From Paenibacillus auburnensis (GTDB lineage: Bacteria > Bacillota > Bacilli > Paenibacillales > Paenibacillaceae), in NCBI RefSeq assembly GCF_927798115.1, contig NZ_CAKMMG010000001.1:1054001-1118000 (forward strand): DNA of 64,000 bases, written 5' to 3'. The position numbers and the translations under genes are program-made. Below, piece after piece: positions 41,857 to 51,163 of the stretch. Position 1 is the first letter of the stretch; each line of letters begins with the position of its first letter. A model generated the notes under the pieces. It was not told where the DNA came from, made no database searches, and saw nothing but the letters and a program-made list of their open reading frames with translations.

Positions 41857-44124
41857 TCATTCGATGCTAAGCTGCCCCGTATCCATATTGGCCAGTACCA
41901 GCTTGCCTTCGAGCGGAGCGCCGTCCTCAGCTGTCAGCTTCAGCTTGCCGGTTCTGCCTTTTTCAATCAGCGCCTTCACCTGGGCGTCGGTAAGTGTCCG
42001 GCCATGATTTTCTTTCCAGATTACAAATTTACAGCCTTCTTTATAGTGCGAGCAGCCATATCCTTTACGCCCCATAAAGATCGTTCCCCCGCAGCCGGGA
42101 CGCGGGCAGGCTCCGATGATCTTCGGTCCAGTATCTGCTGCAGTCTCAGCACCAGCTTTAGGCTGACCTGCACCTGCGGTTGTACCGGCAGAAGCACTGG
42201 CTCCTGCTCCACTGCGTTTGCGGGAGGCGCCGTTCCGCCCTTTGGAACCCGCCTTAATTGAAGGCGTTTCGCCTTCAAAGGAGGTTTTGGACGCGCGCGA
42301 CTGTACCCGAACCTTCTCTACGATCATCGAGGCGAAACGTTTGACATTCTCCATAAACTGGCCGTCCGCCGCCGTACCTCTGGCAATTTCATTCAGGCGC
42401 CGTTCCCATTGTCCGGTCATTTCCGGCGAGGTCAGCAGCTCAATCCCCGCTCCGCGGATCAGCTCGATCGCTGTCCGTCCCTTTTGGGTAATCGCGATCT
42501 TTTTGCCCTGCATTTCAATGTAGCCGACGTTCTTCAGCCGCTCAATCGTTGCTGCCCGGGTAGCCGGAGTACCAAGACCTGAATCCTTCATGGCATCGCG
42601 CAGCTCCTCGTCTTCTATCTGCTTGCCTGCGCTTTCCATCGCTTTGAGCAGGGTCCCCTCCGTGTAATGCTTAGGCGGCTGCGTGTCTTTTTCCTTAACT
42701 ACCGCGTCGCTGCAGAGGACCTCGTCAGTCGGGGAGATGGAGAACGGCTCGTTCACCTCAATCTCCTCTTCCTCTTCGTCTTCCTTGCCCTTCCCCTTAG
42801 CCGACTTCGCTTTATCCTTCTTCTGGTCGCCATAAATGACCTTCCAGCCGAGACTCAGCAGTTCTTTGACCGTCGTTTTGAAGCTCTCACCTTCAACTTC
42901 AGTAAAGACCGTATGCACTTTATACTCCGCAGCCGGATAGAACTGTGACAGGAAGCGCCGCACAATCAGGTCATACAACTTAGCCTCATCTGCGCTTAGC
43001 CCCGATGCTTTGCGGTTTGTCGGCAAAATGGCATGGTGATCTTCCACCTTGGAGGGATTGCAGATAAATTTATTGCCTTTATGGACCAGATTGCGGTTCG
43101 CACCTTTTACCCATTCGTCATAGGAAGTCCCTTGCAGCGCAGACAGCGTCTTATGCATCTCAGGGATGTTCTGCTCCGTTACATAGTTGGAGTTGGTCCG
43201 CGGATAGGAAATCACCTTATGCTTCTCGTAGAGCGCCTGGGCGATATCGAGTGTTTTTTTGGCCGAAAAAGCGTACTTACCGTTCGCCTCACGCTGCAGC
43301 AGCGTCAAATCGTACAGTTTGTTCGGATACTCCTTGGTATCTTTGACCTCATAGGACGTAACGCGCGCGGGTTTCCCCTTGACCTTGGCAGCCAGCGCTT
43401 CAGCCTTCGCACCATCCGTAAGGCGGTCCCCCTGCCACATACCCTTATAAGCTACCTCGTTCTGCGTGAAATGACCCTCGACTTCAAAAAACTTAAGTGA
43501 TGAAAAAGCTTCAATCGTCTTCTGGCGGTCATAAATCAGCGCGAGCACCGGTGTCTGCACCCGGCCCACGGACAGCAATACATTATGCTTCGTGGTGAAT
43601 GCGCGGGAACCGTTCATCCCGATCAGCCAGTCGGCCTCACTGCGCGCCCTGGCGGCTTTGGTCAGATTCTCATACTCCGAGCCATCCTTCAGCTCCTGGA
43701 ATCCTTTGCGGATCGTCTCCGGCGTCAGGTCGGAAATCCACAGCCGCTTCACCGGCTGGCCCAGCTGCAAATGCCGCTGAATCAGCGAAAAAATATGCTG
43801 CCCCTCCCGCCCGGCATCACAGGAGTTGACCAGCAGATCACTGCGTTTGGCCAGCTCGCCGATCACCTTCAGCTGATCAATTGTGCGGGCGTTCGGCACC
43901 AGCTTGAACTGGTCGGGAATGATGGGTAAATCGTTAATATTCCACTTTTTGTATTTGTCGTCATAAGCTTCCGGTTCGGCGAGTCCGATGAGATGACCGA
44001 TCGCCCAAGTAATGATGTACTGCTCCCCTTCTAAATAGGAACGGTAATTTTTGGCCTTCGGTTCTATTGCGGCGGCGATATTCCGCCCCATATCCGGTTT
44101 TTCCGCAATAATGAGTGTCTTCAA
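41857..44124 (-). CDS. topB: DNA topoisomerase III
   Basis: 755 residues. Type IA topoisomerase that relaxes and decatenates DNA. Toprim domain (TLIIAEKPDMGRN and DAGREGQHIF), active-site Tyr in ISYPRTNSNYV, then DEEEEEIEV-type acidic insert. The C-terminus has an Ala/Gly/Thr-rich linker (about residues 625-670) and a zinc-ribbon-like repeat CPRPGCGGTIFMGRKGYGC. TTG start at 44122-44124 is chosen because AAGGAGCG lies upstream at standard spacing; the frame begins eight codons earlier without a site. A TATAAT lies at 44174-44179 on this strand. Confidence 0.95.
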   Translation of the reverse strand: MKTLIIAEKPDMGRNIAAAIEPKAKNYRSYLEGEQYIITWAIGHLIGLAEPEAYDDKYKKWNINDLPIIPDQFKLVPNARTIDQLKVIGELAKRSDLLVNSCDAGREGQHIFSLIQRHLQLGQPVKRLWISDLTPETIRKGFQELKDGSEYENLTKAARARSEADWLIGMNGSRAFTTKHNVLLSVGRVQTPVLALIYDRQKTIEAFSSLKFFEVEGHFTQNEVAYKGMWQGDRLTDGAKAEALAAKVKGKPARVTSYEVKDTKEYPNKLYDLTLLQREANGKYAFSAKKTLDIAQALYEKHKVISYPRTNSNYVTEQNIPEMHKTLSALQGTSYDEWVKGANRNLVHKGNKFICNPSKVEDHHAILPTNRKASGLSADEAKLYDLIVRRFLSQFYPAAEYKVHTVFTEVEGESFKTTVKELLSLGWKVIYGDQKKDKAKSAKGKGKEDEEEEEIEVNEPFSISPTDEVLCSDAVVKEKDTQPPKHYTEGTLLKAMESAGKQIEDEELRDAMKDSGLGTPATRAATIERLKNVGYIEMQGKKIAITQKGRTAIELIRGAGIELLTSPEMTGQWERRLNEIARGTAADGQFMENVKRFASMIVEKVRVQSRASKTSFEGETPSIKAGSKGRNGASRKRSGAGASASAGTTAGAGQPKAGAETAADTGPKIIGACPRPGCGGTIFMGRKGYGCSHYKEGCKFVIWKENHGRTLTDAQVKALIEKGRTGKLKLTAEDGAPLEGKLVLANMDTGQLSIE

Positions 44125-44328
44125 AAAAAATCGCTCCTTAACCTTCAATCTTCCAAAATGCGTCCAGTTTTCTATTATACCATTATGTTAAACGAAATTC
44201 CCGCTAATAATCAGTATAATCATTTAGAAGGGAGACGCGGAATAAGCTTGGGTAAGCCCTTGAAAGTTAACATGGAGCCATTACTGCATTATGCATAATA
44301 ACGAAGAGAACACTCCGGACGGGATTAC

Positions 44329-44808
44329 TTATTTCAGCTGCTCTCTTAATACCGCTCCGAGCTCGGAGGTATAACGGGTTAATCTCAGGCTTATTTCTGT
44401 CTTCATGACATCACGGGTCAGTCCAAACCGCTCCTGGTAGCCGCGAAACAGAATTTTATAGTACAACAGGAAATCCTCCTGCTCATCCTCCAGCACTTTT
44501 ATATTCCGCTGCTTGAGCTCCCGCTGCAGCCGGTAGGTATCCTGCATCACCCGATTCTGGATATACCGTCCGGCCATTAAATACGTCCGGGTAAGCATGT
44601 TGCCCGACCGGTCAACCTCCTGCATACTCTTGCTGACCATGGTGTCTATGTAAGGAAGCAAAATGAGATCCCGGACCATCGTGCGTTCCAGGGTAGTGAG
44701 CATTTTTCCGCTGTCGCCCTCTTCCTTATCCTTTTGCTCATACTGTTCTACATGCTCGGTCATTAGCATTTTGGTTTTCCACCTCTCGTTTCCGTTTAGT
44801 TTGCTCAT
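44329..44808 (-). CDS. Hypothetical helical protein, third gene of the SOS operon
   Basis: 159 residues, not recognised. Highly charged and probably all alpha-helical (EHVEQYEQKDKEEGDSGKM, then long amphipathic helices with RTYLMAGRYIQNRV). ATG shares the ATGA overlap with the stop of the polymerase gene, so translation is coupled. In Bacillus the UvrX gene is followed by the small YolD protein; this gene occupies that place but is longer and shows no clear YolD likeness. A role in damage tolerance or polymerase control is inferred from position. Confidence 0.7.
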   Translation of the reverse strand: MSKLNGNERWKTKMLMTEHVEQYEQKDKEEGDSGKMLTTLERTMVRDLILLPYIDTMVSKSMQEVDRSGNMLTRTYLMAGRYIQNRVMQDTYRLQRELKQRNIKVLEDEQEDFLLYYKILFRGYQERFGLTRDVMKTEISLRLTRYTSELGAVLREQLK

Positions 44809-46064
44809 TTATAATGCCCCCCAATCTGTTCGGCGCGTTCCAGAGCAACCCCGGATTCAAGCAAGGAGGACGCCCGGATCAGCGCTTTGCTGCCATACCG
44901 TGTTTTGATCTGATCGATGGTACGCTCTCTTCTATAGGTCCGTTCCCGGTCGTCAAACAGCGTAAGCTGCAGGACACTGTCATCGGTCAAATGGGAAATA
45001 GATATAGATAAACGGCTTAAAGGCATCCCGGTCCAATGGTCGATAAACAGGTGATAAGCCGCTGCTGCAATCTCATGAGTTAAGGACGACGGCTCCGGCA
45101 GGGTCATCTGACGGCTATACGAATTGGACCTGTTACCGTCTGTTTCCGAGACTGCAATAGATACCACTGATCCCATATACCGGTACCGCCGCGCCCGCTG
45201 GCACACCTCAATGACCAGTTCCAGCAGTACGACCTCAATATCCTCCAGCCGGGTGTACAGGTTCCAGCGCAGCGCCTTCCCATGACCCACCGATTTGATC
45301 TGATGGCGGATTCCTGTTACTACCGGGCTAGGATCGATGCCGCGGGCCGTCTGCCAATAATACTCCGCCTGGATATCGCTCTGTTTGCCCATTGTCATAC
45401 GCATTCTCCGCTTAAACTCCCCCAGCTCCATCCGCGCAATATCACCAATGGTGGTTATCCCCATACGATAGAAGTTTTTACTCATCCGGCCGGCCACCAT
45501 AAACATTTCATGTACCGGCAAAGGCCAGAGCTCTTCAGACAAATTGTCATACCCGAGCCGGAAAATCCCGCCTTCCCGCTTCTTCGAAAGGTTGTTTGCC
45601 ATCTTGGCAAGTATTTTTGTCGATCCGATCCCTACCCTGGTCCAGACACCGGTAGATAACAGGACATGCTGCTGGATGCTGCGAATGATCTCCTGCGTTC
45701 CTCCTCCAAAAAAGGTCAATGAGCCTGTTACATCCAAGAACTGCTCATCGATGCTGAAAGGCTCCACAAGGTCCGTATAACCATGGTAAATTTGCGAAAT
45801 AAGCAGCGATACCTTTATATAAGTACTCATTCGCGGCCGTATAACCACAAGTCCGGGGCACTTGGCCATGGCTTCACCCACACGTGAGGCGGTGGTTACC
45901 CCCTGGGCCTTGGCGATGGGGCAGGCTGCTAGCACAATGCCGTTCATCCGCGCCGGATCCCCCACTGCGACAGGCTTATCTTTATATTCAGGGTGAGCAG
46001 CTTTTTCGACGCTGGCGTAAAAGGATTGGCAGTCCGACAGTAAAATAATTCGCTCTTTAGACAT
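44805..46064 (-). CDS. Y-family DNA polymerase, UvrX-like
   Basis: 419 residues. Translesion polymerase of the DinB/ImpB/UvrX type: palm start LLSDCQSFYASVEKA (catalytic Asp), second carboxylates in SIDEQFLDVTG, HhH region (MGITTIGDIARM), little finger after about residue 240. Error-prone bypass of lesions after SOS induction is the family role. Start ATG at 46062-46064 with AGGAG seven nt upstream. It overlaps the preceding 47-aa gene by 8 nt, and a LexA box lies ahead of both. Confidence 0.94.
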   Translation of the reverse strand: MSKERIILLSDCQSFYASVEKAAHPEYKDKPVAVGDPARMNGIVLAACPIAKAQGVTTASRVGEAMAKCPGLVVIRPRMSTYIKVSLLISQIYHGYTDLVEPFSIDEQFLDVTGSLTFFGGGTQEIIRSIQQHVLLSTGVWTRVGIGSTKILAKMANNLSKKREGGIFRLGYDNLSEELWPLPVHEMFMVAGRMSKNFYRMGITTIGDIARMELGEFKRRMRMTMGKQSDIQAEYYWQTARGIDPSPVVTGIRHQIKSVGHGKALRWNLYTRLEDIEVVLLELVIEVCQRARRYRYMGSVVSIAVSETDGNRSNSYSRQMTLPEPSSLTHEIAAAAYHLFIDHWTGMPLSRLSISISHLTDDSVLQLTLFDDRERTYRRERTIDQIKTRYGSKALIRASSLLESGVALERAEQIGGHYK

Positions 46065-46200
46065 AGCGTTTCTCCTGTAACGGTTGCCCTGGCAGCATGC
46101 GGTCGTCACAGCTGCCGCAAACCTTGATCTTCCGCTGAGTAATCTTGCCGGCATTGTCCAGGTATATGAGTTCAAGTGTTTGGCCGATACTCATTCTCAC
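46057..46200 (-). CDS. Small protein (47 aa) with Cys-x-x-Cys, first gene of the SOS operon
   Basis: Short gene starting with GTG (46198-46200) behind GCGGAGGCG at 9-nt spacing. The product reads VRMSIGQTLELIYL, then GKITQRKIKV, CGSCDDRML and a short tail; the CxxC suggests a metal or thiol site. Its stop overlaps the polymerase ATG by eight nt, so ribosomes could pass on directly. It lies directly downstream of the LexA box. Related small WYL-like or YolD-like proteins precede UvrX in other Bacillales, but I do not claim identity. Confidence 0.7.
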   Translation of the reverse strand: MRMSIGQTLELIYLDNAGKITQRKIKVCGSCDDRMLPGQPLQEKRYV

Positions 46201-46223
46201 GATTGATCGCCTCCGCAAATATA

Positions 46224-46244
46224 AGAACATTTGTTTGTATTATA
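46224..46244 (-). promoter_or_regulatory. LexA/DinR box and -10 element of the SOS operon
   Basis: AGAACATTTGTTTG (46224-46237) fits the Bacillus DinR consensus GAAC-N4-GTTC except for one base. TATAAT (46239-46244, minus strand) lies just upstream, so LexA would sit over the transcription start. This predicts DNA-damage induction of the three genes at 44329-46200. Confidence 0.72.
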
Positions 46245-46287
46245 ACCACGATAGGGATTTTTAAGCAATGGTTTGATTTTCCACGCC

Positions 46288-46323
46288 AAAAAAAATCCCC
46301 GCCAGCCACTTAAGGTTGACGGG
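46288..46323 (-). terminator. Minus-strand terminator between the SOS operon and the small peptides
   Basis: CCCGTCA and TGGCGGG arms (one G-T pair) followed by eight T on the minus strand. The nearest upstream minus gene is proS (46789), so proS transcripts may run antisense through 46682-46420 before ending here. Confidence 0.7.
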
Positions 46324-46358
46324 AAAAGCATTCGAACGGTTGAATTTGAAAAATATGG

Positions 46359-46387
46359 TTGTGAAATCGACATGAAAAATTTACTAT
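46359..46387 (+). promoter_or_regulatory. Predicted promoter of the tiny membrane peptides
   Basis: TTGTGA (46359-46364), 17-nt spacer, TACTAT (46382-46387); four of six matches in each element. Lies about 30 bp before the first small ORF. Confidence 0.4.
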
Positions 46388-46419
46388 TGTAAAAAGACAT
46401 AGTTGATGGAGGGGATAAC

Positions 46420-46512
46420 TTGACTACTAACCAATGGATACCGATTCTTGCTGCGTTTATCGGAGCTGCTTGCTGCTGGGCCGCACTCATTAATAAGCGT
46501 AAGAATAAGTAG
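46420..46512 (+). CDS. Small membrane peptide, 30 aa
   Basis: TTG start behind ATGGAGGGG. Product: a hydrophobic stretch WIPILAAFIGAACCWAALI and a basic tail NKRKNK, typical of a single-span peptide with its C-terminus inside. A second peptide of the same design follows 62 nt downstream. Function unknown; membrane-active type I toxin or a small membrane regulator are both possible. Confidence 0.6.
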   Translation: MTTNQWIPILAAFIGAACCWAALINKRKNK

Positions 46513-46574
46513 AATCACAGTGAGTGCCTGTTCGCCGGGTCCCGCTCTTCTTACAGTTACTTGGAGGTGTTTTA

Positions 46575-46682
46575 ATGAATAATATTGGGTTCTCAGGAAT
46601 CACGATGATCTTATTGATCCTGGGTTTGCTTCTGCTTGTTTTCTTTTCAGCCCTGGTTAGGAGCATCCGGAATAAAAAATAG
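46575..46682 (+). CDS. Small membrane peptide, 35 aa
   Basis: ATG start with TTGGAGGTG seven nt upstream. The peptide begins MNNIGFSGITMILLILGLLL and ends ALVRSIRNKK: one membrane span and a basic tail. The N-terminus resembles the start of TatA (xxIGxxGLxLILxI) but the amphipathic helix and the rest of TatA are absent. Probably co-transcribed with the 30-aa peptide. Confidence 0.62.
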   Translation: MNNIGFSGITMILLILGLLLLVFFSALVRSIRNKK

Positions 46683-46788
46683 CAAAGTCGTAGTGCATGC
46701 AAGGCTTGTCGGGTTATGATGAGCCACCAATTGGATTCAATACACCGTTCAAGCCCTCTTCTGCTTCCACTTTAAGGCTAGCTGTTTC

Positions 46789-48501
46789 TTACTTCCTGTG
46801 TGCTGCAATTATCCGGGAGAGCGCCTCTGCGCTGCTAATCACTTCCTTCGCATTGCTTCTGCGGTCCCAATACTCTATCTTGCGCTCACCGGCAGACTTG
46901 CCGACGACCAGCACAACCGGAATGCCGATCAGACCGGCATCCTTGAATTTGACCCCTGCCCGTTCATCCCGGTCATCCAGCAGCGTCTCAATCCCTTGCC
47001 GGGTCAATTCACCGTACAATTCCTCAGCCAGTGCAGTCTGTTCTGTGTCTTTGGCCGACATCTGGAGGATATGAACCCGGTATGGCGCAAGACTCTCAGG
47101 CCAGATAAGCCCCTCGTCATCACGGCTCTGTTCAGCGACTGCCGCCAGCAGGCGTGAGACGCCAATACCGTAACAGCCCATGATCATGGGCTTACTCCGG
47201 CCGGAGGCATCCAGGTAGGTGGCACCAAGCTTCTCACTGTATTTGGTACCCAGTTTGAAGACATGTCCGATTTCGATGCCCTGATGGAAATGCAGTACGC
47301 CATTGCCACATTTCGGACAAGCCTCCCCTTCCACGGCATTGCGCAAGTCAGCCACATGCTCCAGCGGAAAGTCACGTCCAGGCACAACGGACCGCAGATG
47401 ATAATCCTTTTCTCCCGCTCCCGCTATTCCCTCCGCCATTGCGGCAACAGCTGCGTCAATGACCAGCGGCAGCTGCAGTCCGACCGGCCCGACATATCCG
47501 CTCTCCACTCCGGCAGCAGCCAGTACATCACTATAATCAGCGAGGGATACCTCGTTAACGCCGATAGCTTTGGCTACCTTAATCTCATTAACCTCATGAT
47601 CGCCCCGGACAAGCACGGCAAATGCTTTGCCGTCCCCTTCATAAATCAATGTCTTGATGATACCCTCCGGCTTAATCTGCAGCTGCTCTTCCAGCTGGGC
47701 AATCGTCCGCAGTCCTGGTGTATGGAATTTCTCCATAGCCGCCCGCTCCGCCAAGTCCGCATGAACCGCAGCCGCTGGCCTATTTACCTCAGCCTGCTCA
47801 AGATTAGCCGCATAATCACAAGCAGAGCAAACGGCGATCGTATCCTCACCGATATCGGACAGCGCCATAAATTCGTGATTCTCCCCTTCACCGCCGATCG
47901 CCCCGGCATTCGCCTGGACGGCCTTGAAATGCAGCCCGCAGCGGGCAAATATCCGCTGGTACGCCTCATACATCAGCACATAGGCAGCATCCAGCCCTTC
48001 CCAATCCGTATCGAAGGAATACGCATCCTTCATCAAAAATTCCCTGGCCCGCAGCAGACCGGACCGCGGCCGGCGTTCATCACGGAACTTGGTCTGGATC
48101 TGGTACAGTGTAACCGGCAGCCTGCGGTAAGAACTGATTTCACCACGGACGAGTGCGGTGATCACTTCCTCGTGGGTCGGTCCAAGCACAAATTCCCGTT
48201 CATGACGGTCCTGGAGCTTGATCAGGTCCTTACCGTATACCTCATAGCGTTCCGATTCCTTCCACAGCTCAGCGGGCAGCATGGAGGGAAGCAGCACCTC
48301 CTGGGCTCCGGTAAGCTCCATTTCCTCCCGCACAATATTCTCAATCTTGCGCAGTACCCGGCGTCCCAGCGGCAGATAGGTATAAATCCCGGCCGCGAGC
48401 ATGCGGATGTATCCGGCCCGCAGCAGCAGCTGATGGCTTGCTGTTTCGGCTTCAGCCGGCGCTTCGCGGAGAGTAGTCACTAATAGTTTGCTTTGGCGCA
48501 T
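46789..48501 (-). CDS. proS: Proline--tRNA ligase
   Basis: 570 residues. Class II aminoacyl-tRNA synthetase with a YbaK-type editing insertion, the bacterial (prokaryote-like) form. Motif 1/2 blocks: LLRAGYIRMLAAGIYTYLPLG, TKFRDERRPRSGLLRAREFLMKD; motif 3 CYGIGVSRLL; anticodon-binding domain at the end (VHILQMS). Start ATG at 48501 behind GAGAGG; an upstream TTG in the same frame lies in that site. Preceded by a proline-type T-box leader (48562-48800), which lets uncharged tRNA-Pro raise expression. Confidence 0.97.
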   Translation of the reverse strand: MRQSKLLVTTLREAPAEAETASHQLLLRAGYIRMLAAGIYTYLPLGRRVLRKIENIVREEMELTGAQEVLLPSMLPAELWKESERYEVYGKDLIKLQDRHEREFVLGPTHEEVITALVRGEISSYRRLPVTLYQIQTKFRDERRPRSGLLRAREFLMKDAYSFDTDWEGLDAAYVLMYEAYQRIFARCGLHFKAVQANAGAIGGEGENHEFMALSDIGEDTIAVCSACDYAANLEQAEVNRPAAAVHADLAERAAMEKFHTPGLRTIAQLEEQLQIKPEGIIKTLIYEGDGKAFAVLVRGDHEVNEIKVAKAIGVNEVSLADYSDVLAAAGVESGYVGPVGLQLPLVIDAAVAAMAEGIAGAGEKDYHLRSVVPGRDFPLEHVADLRNAVEGEACPKCGNGVLHFHQGIEIGHVFKLGTKYSEKLGATYLDASGRSKPMIMGCYGIGVSRLLAAVAEQSRDDEGLIWPESLAPYRVHILQMSAKDTEQTALAEELYGELTRQGIETLLDDRDERAGVKFKDAGLIGIPVVLVVGKSAGERKIEYWDRRSNAKEVISSAEALSRIIAAHRK

Positions 48502-48561
48502 AATAATCAACCTCTCTGATTGGATCAGACCTGTCTAGGTCTGCCTTATGGTCTGGAACGC

Positions 48562-48800
48562 AAAAAAGACATATCCGTCAGGGACGAATATGTCGTGTTA
48601 CCACCCTAGTTCAACCGTCAGGCTAAGCCTGGCAGTCCTCTATCCGGATAACGGCCGGGGCCGGCAGCACTTCAAACTCAATACTGCAGCTTCCAAGGCA
48701 GGGTGCGCTTCCATCGCTAATTGAAGGACCTTTCAGCCGGTGAGCCCTCTCTCTGTTCTAACGAATTCAGAAACGCAGATCCTTGATCAACGCTGTTACG
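48562..48800 (-). promoter_or_regulatory. T-box leader of proS
   Basis: On the minus strand the T-box sequence AGGGTGGTAACACG (48594-48607) is followed by a terminator with arms GACATATTCGTC and GACGGATATGTC (48568-48594) and six T. TGGT would pair with the ACCA end of tRNA-Pro. The conserved part normally reads GGTGGNACCRCG, so a C is replaced by A here. Upstream sequence up to about 48800 forms the stem I region. The rest of the gap to 49052 is AT-rich with no gene. Confidence 0.88.
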
Positions 48801-49052
48801 TGATTAATATGGTATTTAATCTATATGATATTGCAGAACGCGTCAAGCCTGTCATGAAAATGCCATGAACGGAGCAGCGTATCCCGAAGTTTATGGCATA
48901 CGTTTACACTTTGAAAGTTAAAAATTGTTAATTAAAAGTTTCTTAATTCATGGGCTTACATATGAAATTATTATGACTATATACCGAATATATGAATAGA
49001 GCATATCCAGGCTACTTTCAGCCTCTAATGCATCCAAGGGGGAGACATTGCC

Positions 49053-51053
49053 ATGTATACAAAAATAAAACACACTATCCACAACTTCACGTCACGTTCG
49101 CTGCAAAGGAAAATGATGATGCTCTTTGCCATTATGCTGATTATACCAATCATCACGGTAAGCTACTTTTCCTTTACCACCTCCAGCAAGCAATTGGAGT
49201 TCAGAATGCAGGAAGCCACGCATACAAGCGTTGACATGCTGGCGAATAATATCAGTGAAACGGTGACTGCTGCCAAGGAGAATGTACAGCAGCTTAGCCA
49301 GCAGCTGAACTCCGCTGATCTTGACAATAAGACAGCCGGGACCCGTACGCTGATTGATTTGTTCGTGAAGGAACATCCGGAGCTTGAAATACTTACTTCG
49401 GGGAATGAGAACGGAGCCTGGATGAAATCACCTGACCCCGGCAAGCAGGATTATGATCCGCGCACCCGCGACTGGTACATCGAAGCGATGAAAAATCCCG
49501 GTAAAGTCACACTCACCGGCCCAAGCATATCTGTAACTACCGGCAACTACACCCTGTTCATCTCTGAATCACTAAAAGACGGCAAGGGAGCCGTTGCTAC
49601 CACCCTTAATCTGAAAGTGATCGGTGAACGGATCAGCAATATTAAGCTTGGCAAAGAGGGCTATTACTTTGTGGTTGACCGGAATAACAAGTTCGTCTCC
49701 CACCCGGTCAAAAAAGCCGGTGATGATATTGTGGATGATGTCGCTAAACTTCTGGTCAATGACAGTGGCAGCTTATCCTATACCAATCCTGATACCGGGG
49801 TAGAGATGCGCGGTTATTATACTACCGACCCTACGACAGGCTTCATCGTCGTTGGTGTGCTTCCCGCCCAAGAGTTCTCGGACGCTGCTATGCCGATTGT
49901 CTACACGAGCTCAATTGTCCTGGGAATCGCGCTGGTTATCTCCCTGATCTTGATGTTCTTTATCGTAAGGGCAATCTCCCGGCCGATCAGCAGGCTGAAC
50001 CACTCCGCCCGCCGGGTTAGTGAAGGGTATCTGAATGAACAGATTAAGATAGACCGTGCCGATGAAATCGGCGAGTTAGCCAAGAACTATAATCTCATGG
50101 TGGAATCGCTGCGAAATATCGTGACAGACATCTCGGATACTTCCGGCCTCTTGGCCGCATCCAGCCAGCAGCTGACGGCTACGACCGAAGAGAATGCCAA
50201 GGCGACCGCCTATGTGGCTGAGCTCGTTCAGGATTCAGCCGCCGGAGCCGATACACAGACTTCGGCTATGATCGAGACTTCCCGGGCCATGGAGGAAATG
50301 TCCGCCGGAATCCAAAAAATTGCCGAAGCCGCTGCTTCCATCGTCGATTCCTCGGCAGACACCGAAGCCGATGTCCACAGCGGAAGCCAGAAGATTGAAC
50401 AGGTCAGCCGCCAAATGGATGCTATCCGCGAGTCCACTCACCTGTCTTCAGAGCTGATCGGGCAATTAAACGGTTTAAACACTCAGGTGTCGGCGATGAG
50501 CAGTGCGATCTCCAACATTGCCATGCAGACTAATCTGTTGTCACTCAATGCCGGAATTGAAGCAGCACGCGCCGGAGAACACGGCAGAGGATTCGCCGTC
50601 GTTGCAACGGAAGTTCGCAAACTAGCCGATCAGTCCAAGTCCACCGCCGGTAATATTCAGGAAACGATCGAGCAAATGACAGTGCTGATTGATCAAACCT
50701 ATGAAGCGATTCATAACCGGGTTGCGGCAGATGTCGATCTGGGCATCCAAGTGATGGATGAAGCTAAAGCAGCTTTCGTGAATATTGAACAATCCGCTGC
50801 CAGAATCAACGGCCAGATCCATGACATCTCGGCAATTACCGAAGAAATGTCTGCCGGGGCTGAGGAAGTTGCTGCTGCGGTCCAAGAAATCTCTAACATC
50901 TCACGCACCACATCCGACGCTCTACAGAATGTTACCGCGGCAACAGAGCAGCAGCTCGCCTCAATGGATGAGATCACCGCTTCTTCCGGTGAGCTGTCCA
51001 AGATGGCCGGTGACCTGCAGCAAAAAGTCGAACGCTTCAAGCTGGAGGAGTAG
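49053..51053 (+). CDS. Methyl-accepting chemotaxis protein, dCache type
   Basis: 666 residues. Two membrane helices (about 30-50 and 285-310) bracket a dCache sensor ([12 protein letters not shown] and [14 protein letters not shown] segments); then HAMP ([16 protein letters not shown]), methylation helices and the signalling hairpin with [32 protein letters not shown]. Ligand unknown. Start ATG behind AAGGGGGAG. Single gene. Confidence 0.94.
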   Translation: MYTKIKHTIHNFTSRSLQRKMMMLFAIMLIIPIITVSYFSFTTSSKQLEFRMQEATHTSVDMLANNISETVTAAKENVQQLSQQLNSADLDNKTAGTRTLIDLFVKEHPELEILTSGNENGAWMKSPDPGKQDYDPRTRDWYIEAMKNPGKVTLTGPSISVTTGNYTLFISESLKDGKGAVATTLNLKVIGERISNIKLGKEGYYFVVDRNNKFVSHPVKKAGDDIVDDVAKLLVNDSGSLSYTNPDTGVEMRGYYTTDPTTGFIVVGVLPAQEFSDAAMPIVYTSSIVLGIALVISLILMFFIVRAISRPISRLNHSARRVSEGYLNEQIKIDRADEIGELAKNYNLMVESLRNIVTDISDTSGLLAASSQQLTATTEENAKATAYVAELVQDSAAGADTQTSAMIETSRAMEEMSAGIQKIAEAAASIVDSSADTEADVHSGSQKIEQVSRQMDAIRESTHLSSELIGQLNGLNTQVSAMSSAISNIAMQTNLLSLNAGIEAARAGEHGRGFAVVATEVRKLADQSKSTAGNIQETIEQMTVLIDQTYEAIHNRVAADVDLGIQVMDEAKAAFVNIEQSAARINGQIHDISAITEEMSAGAEEVAAAVQEISNISRTTSDALQNVTAATEQQLASMDEITASSGELSKMAGDLQQKVERFKLEE

Positions 51054-51100
51054 GCAAATCGCCTATCCCTCCTCCCCTTCCGGAGGATCCGCCATACCGC

Positions 51101-51143
51101 AAAAAGCCGTCCCCCCCATTTCCATTGGGGGGACGGCTTTTTT
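51101..51143. terminator. Strong bidirectional terminator between the chemotaxis receptor gene and gltD
   Basis: AAAAAGCCGTCCCCCC and GGGGGGACGGCTTTTT arms around CATTTCCATT. Confidence 0.93.
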
Positions 51144-51163
51144 AGATCCGGCAGATATATAAT

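Noticed and set aside
46197..46490. 97-aa minus-strand frame between the SOS operon and the small peptides
   Set aside because: It runs through the terminator at 46288-46323 and the LexA box, and has no RBS.
47263..48483. 406-aa plus-strand frame opposite proS
   Set aside because: Antisense shadow; proS with its T-box accounts for the region.
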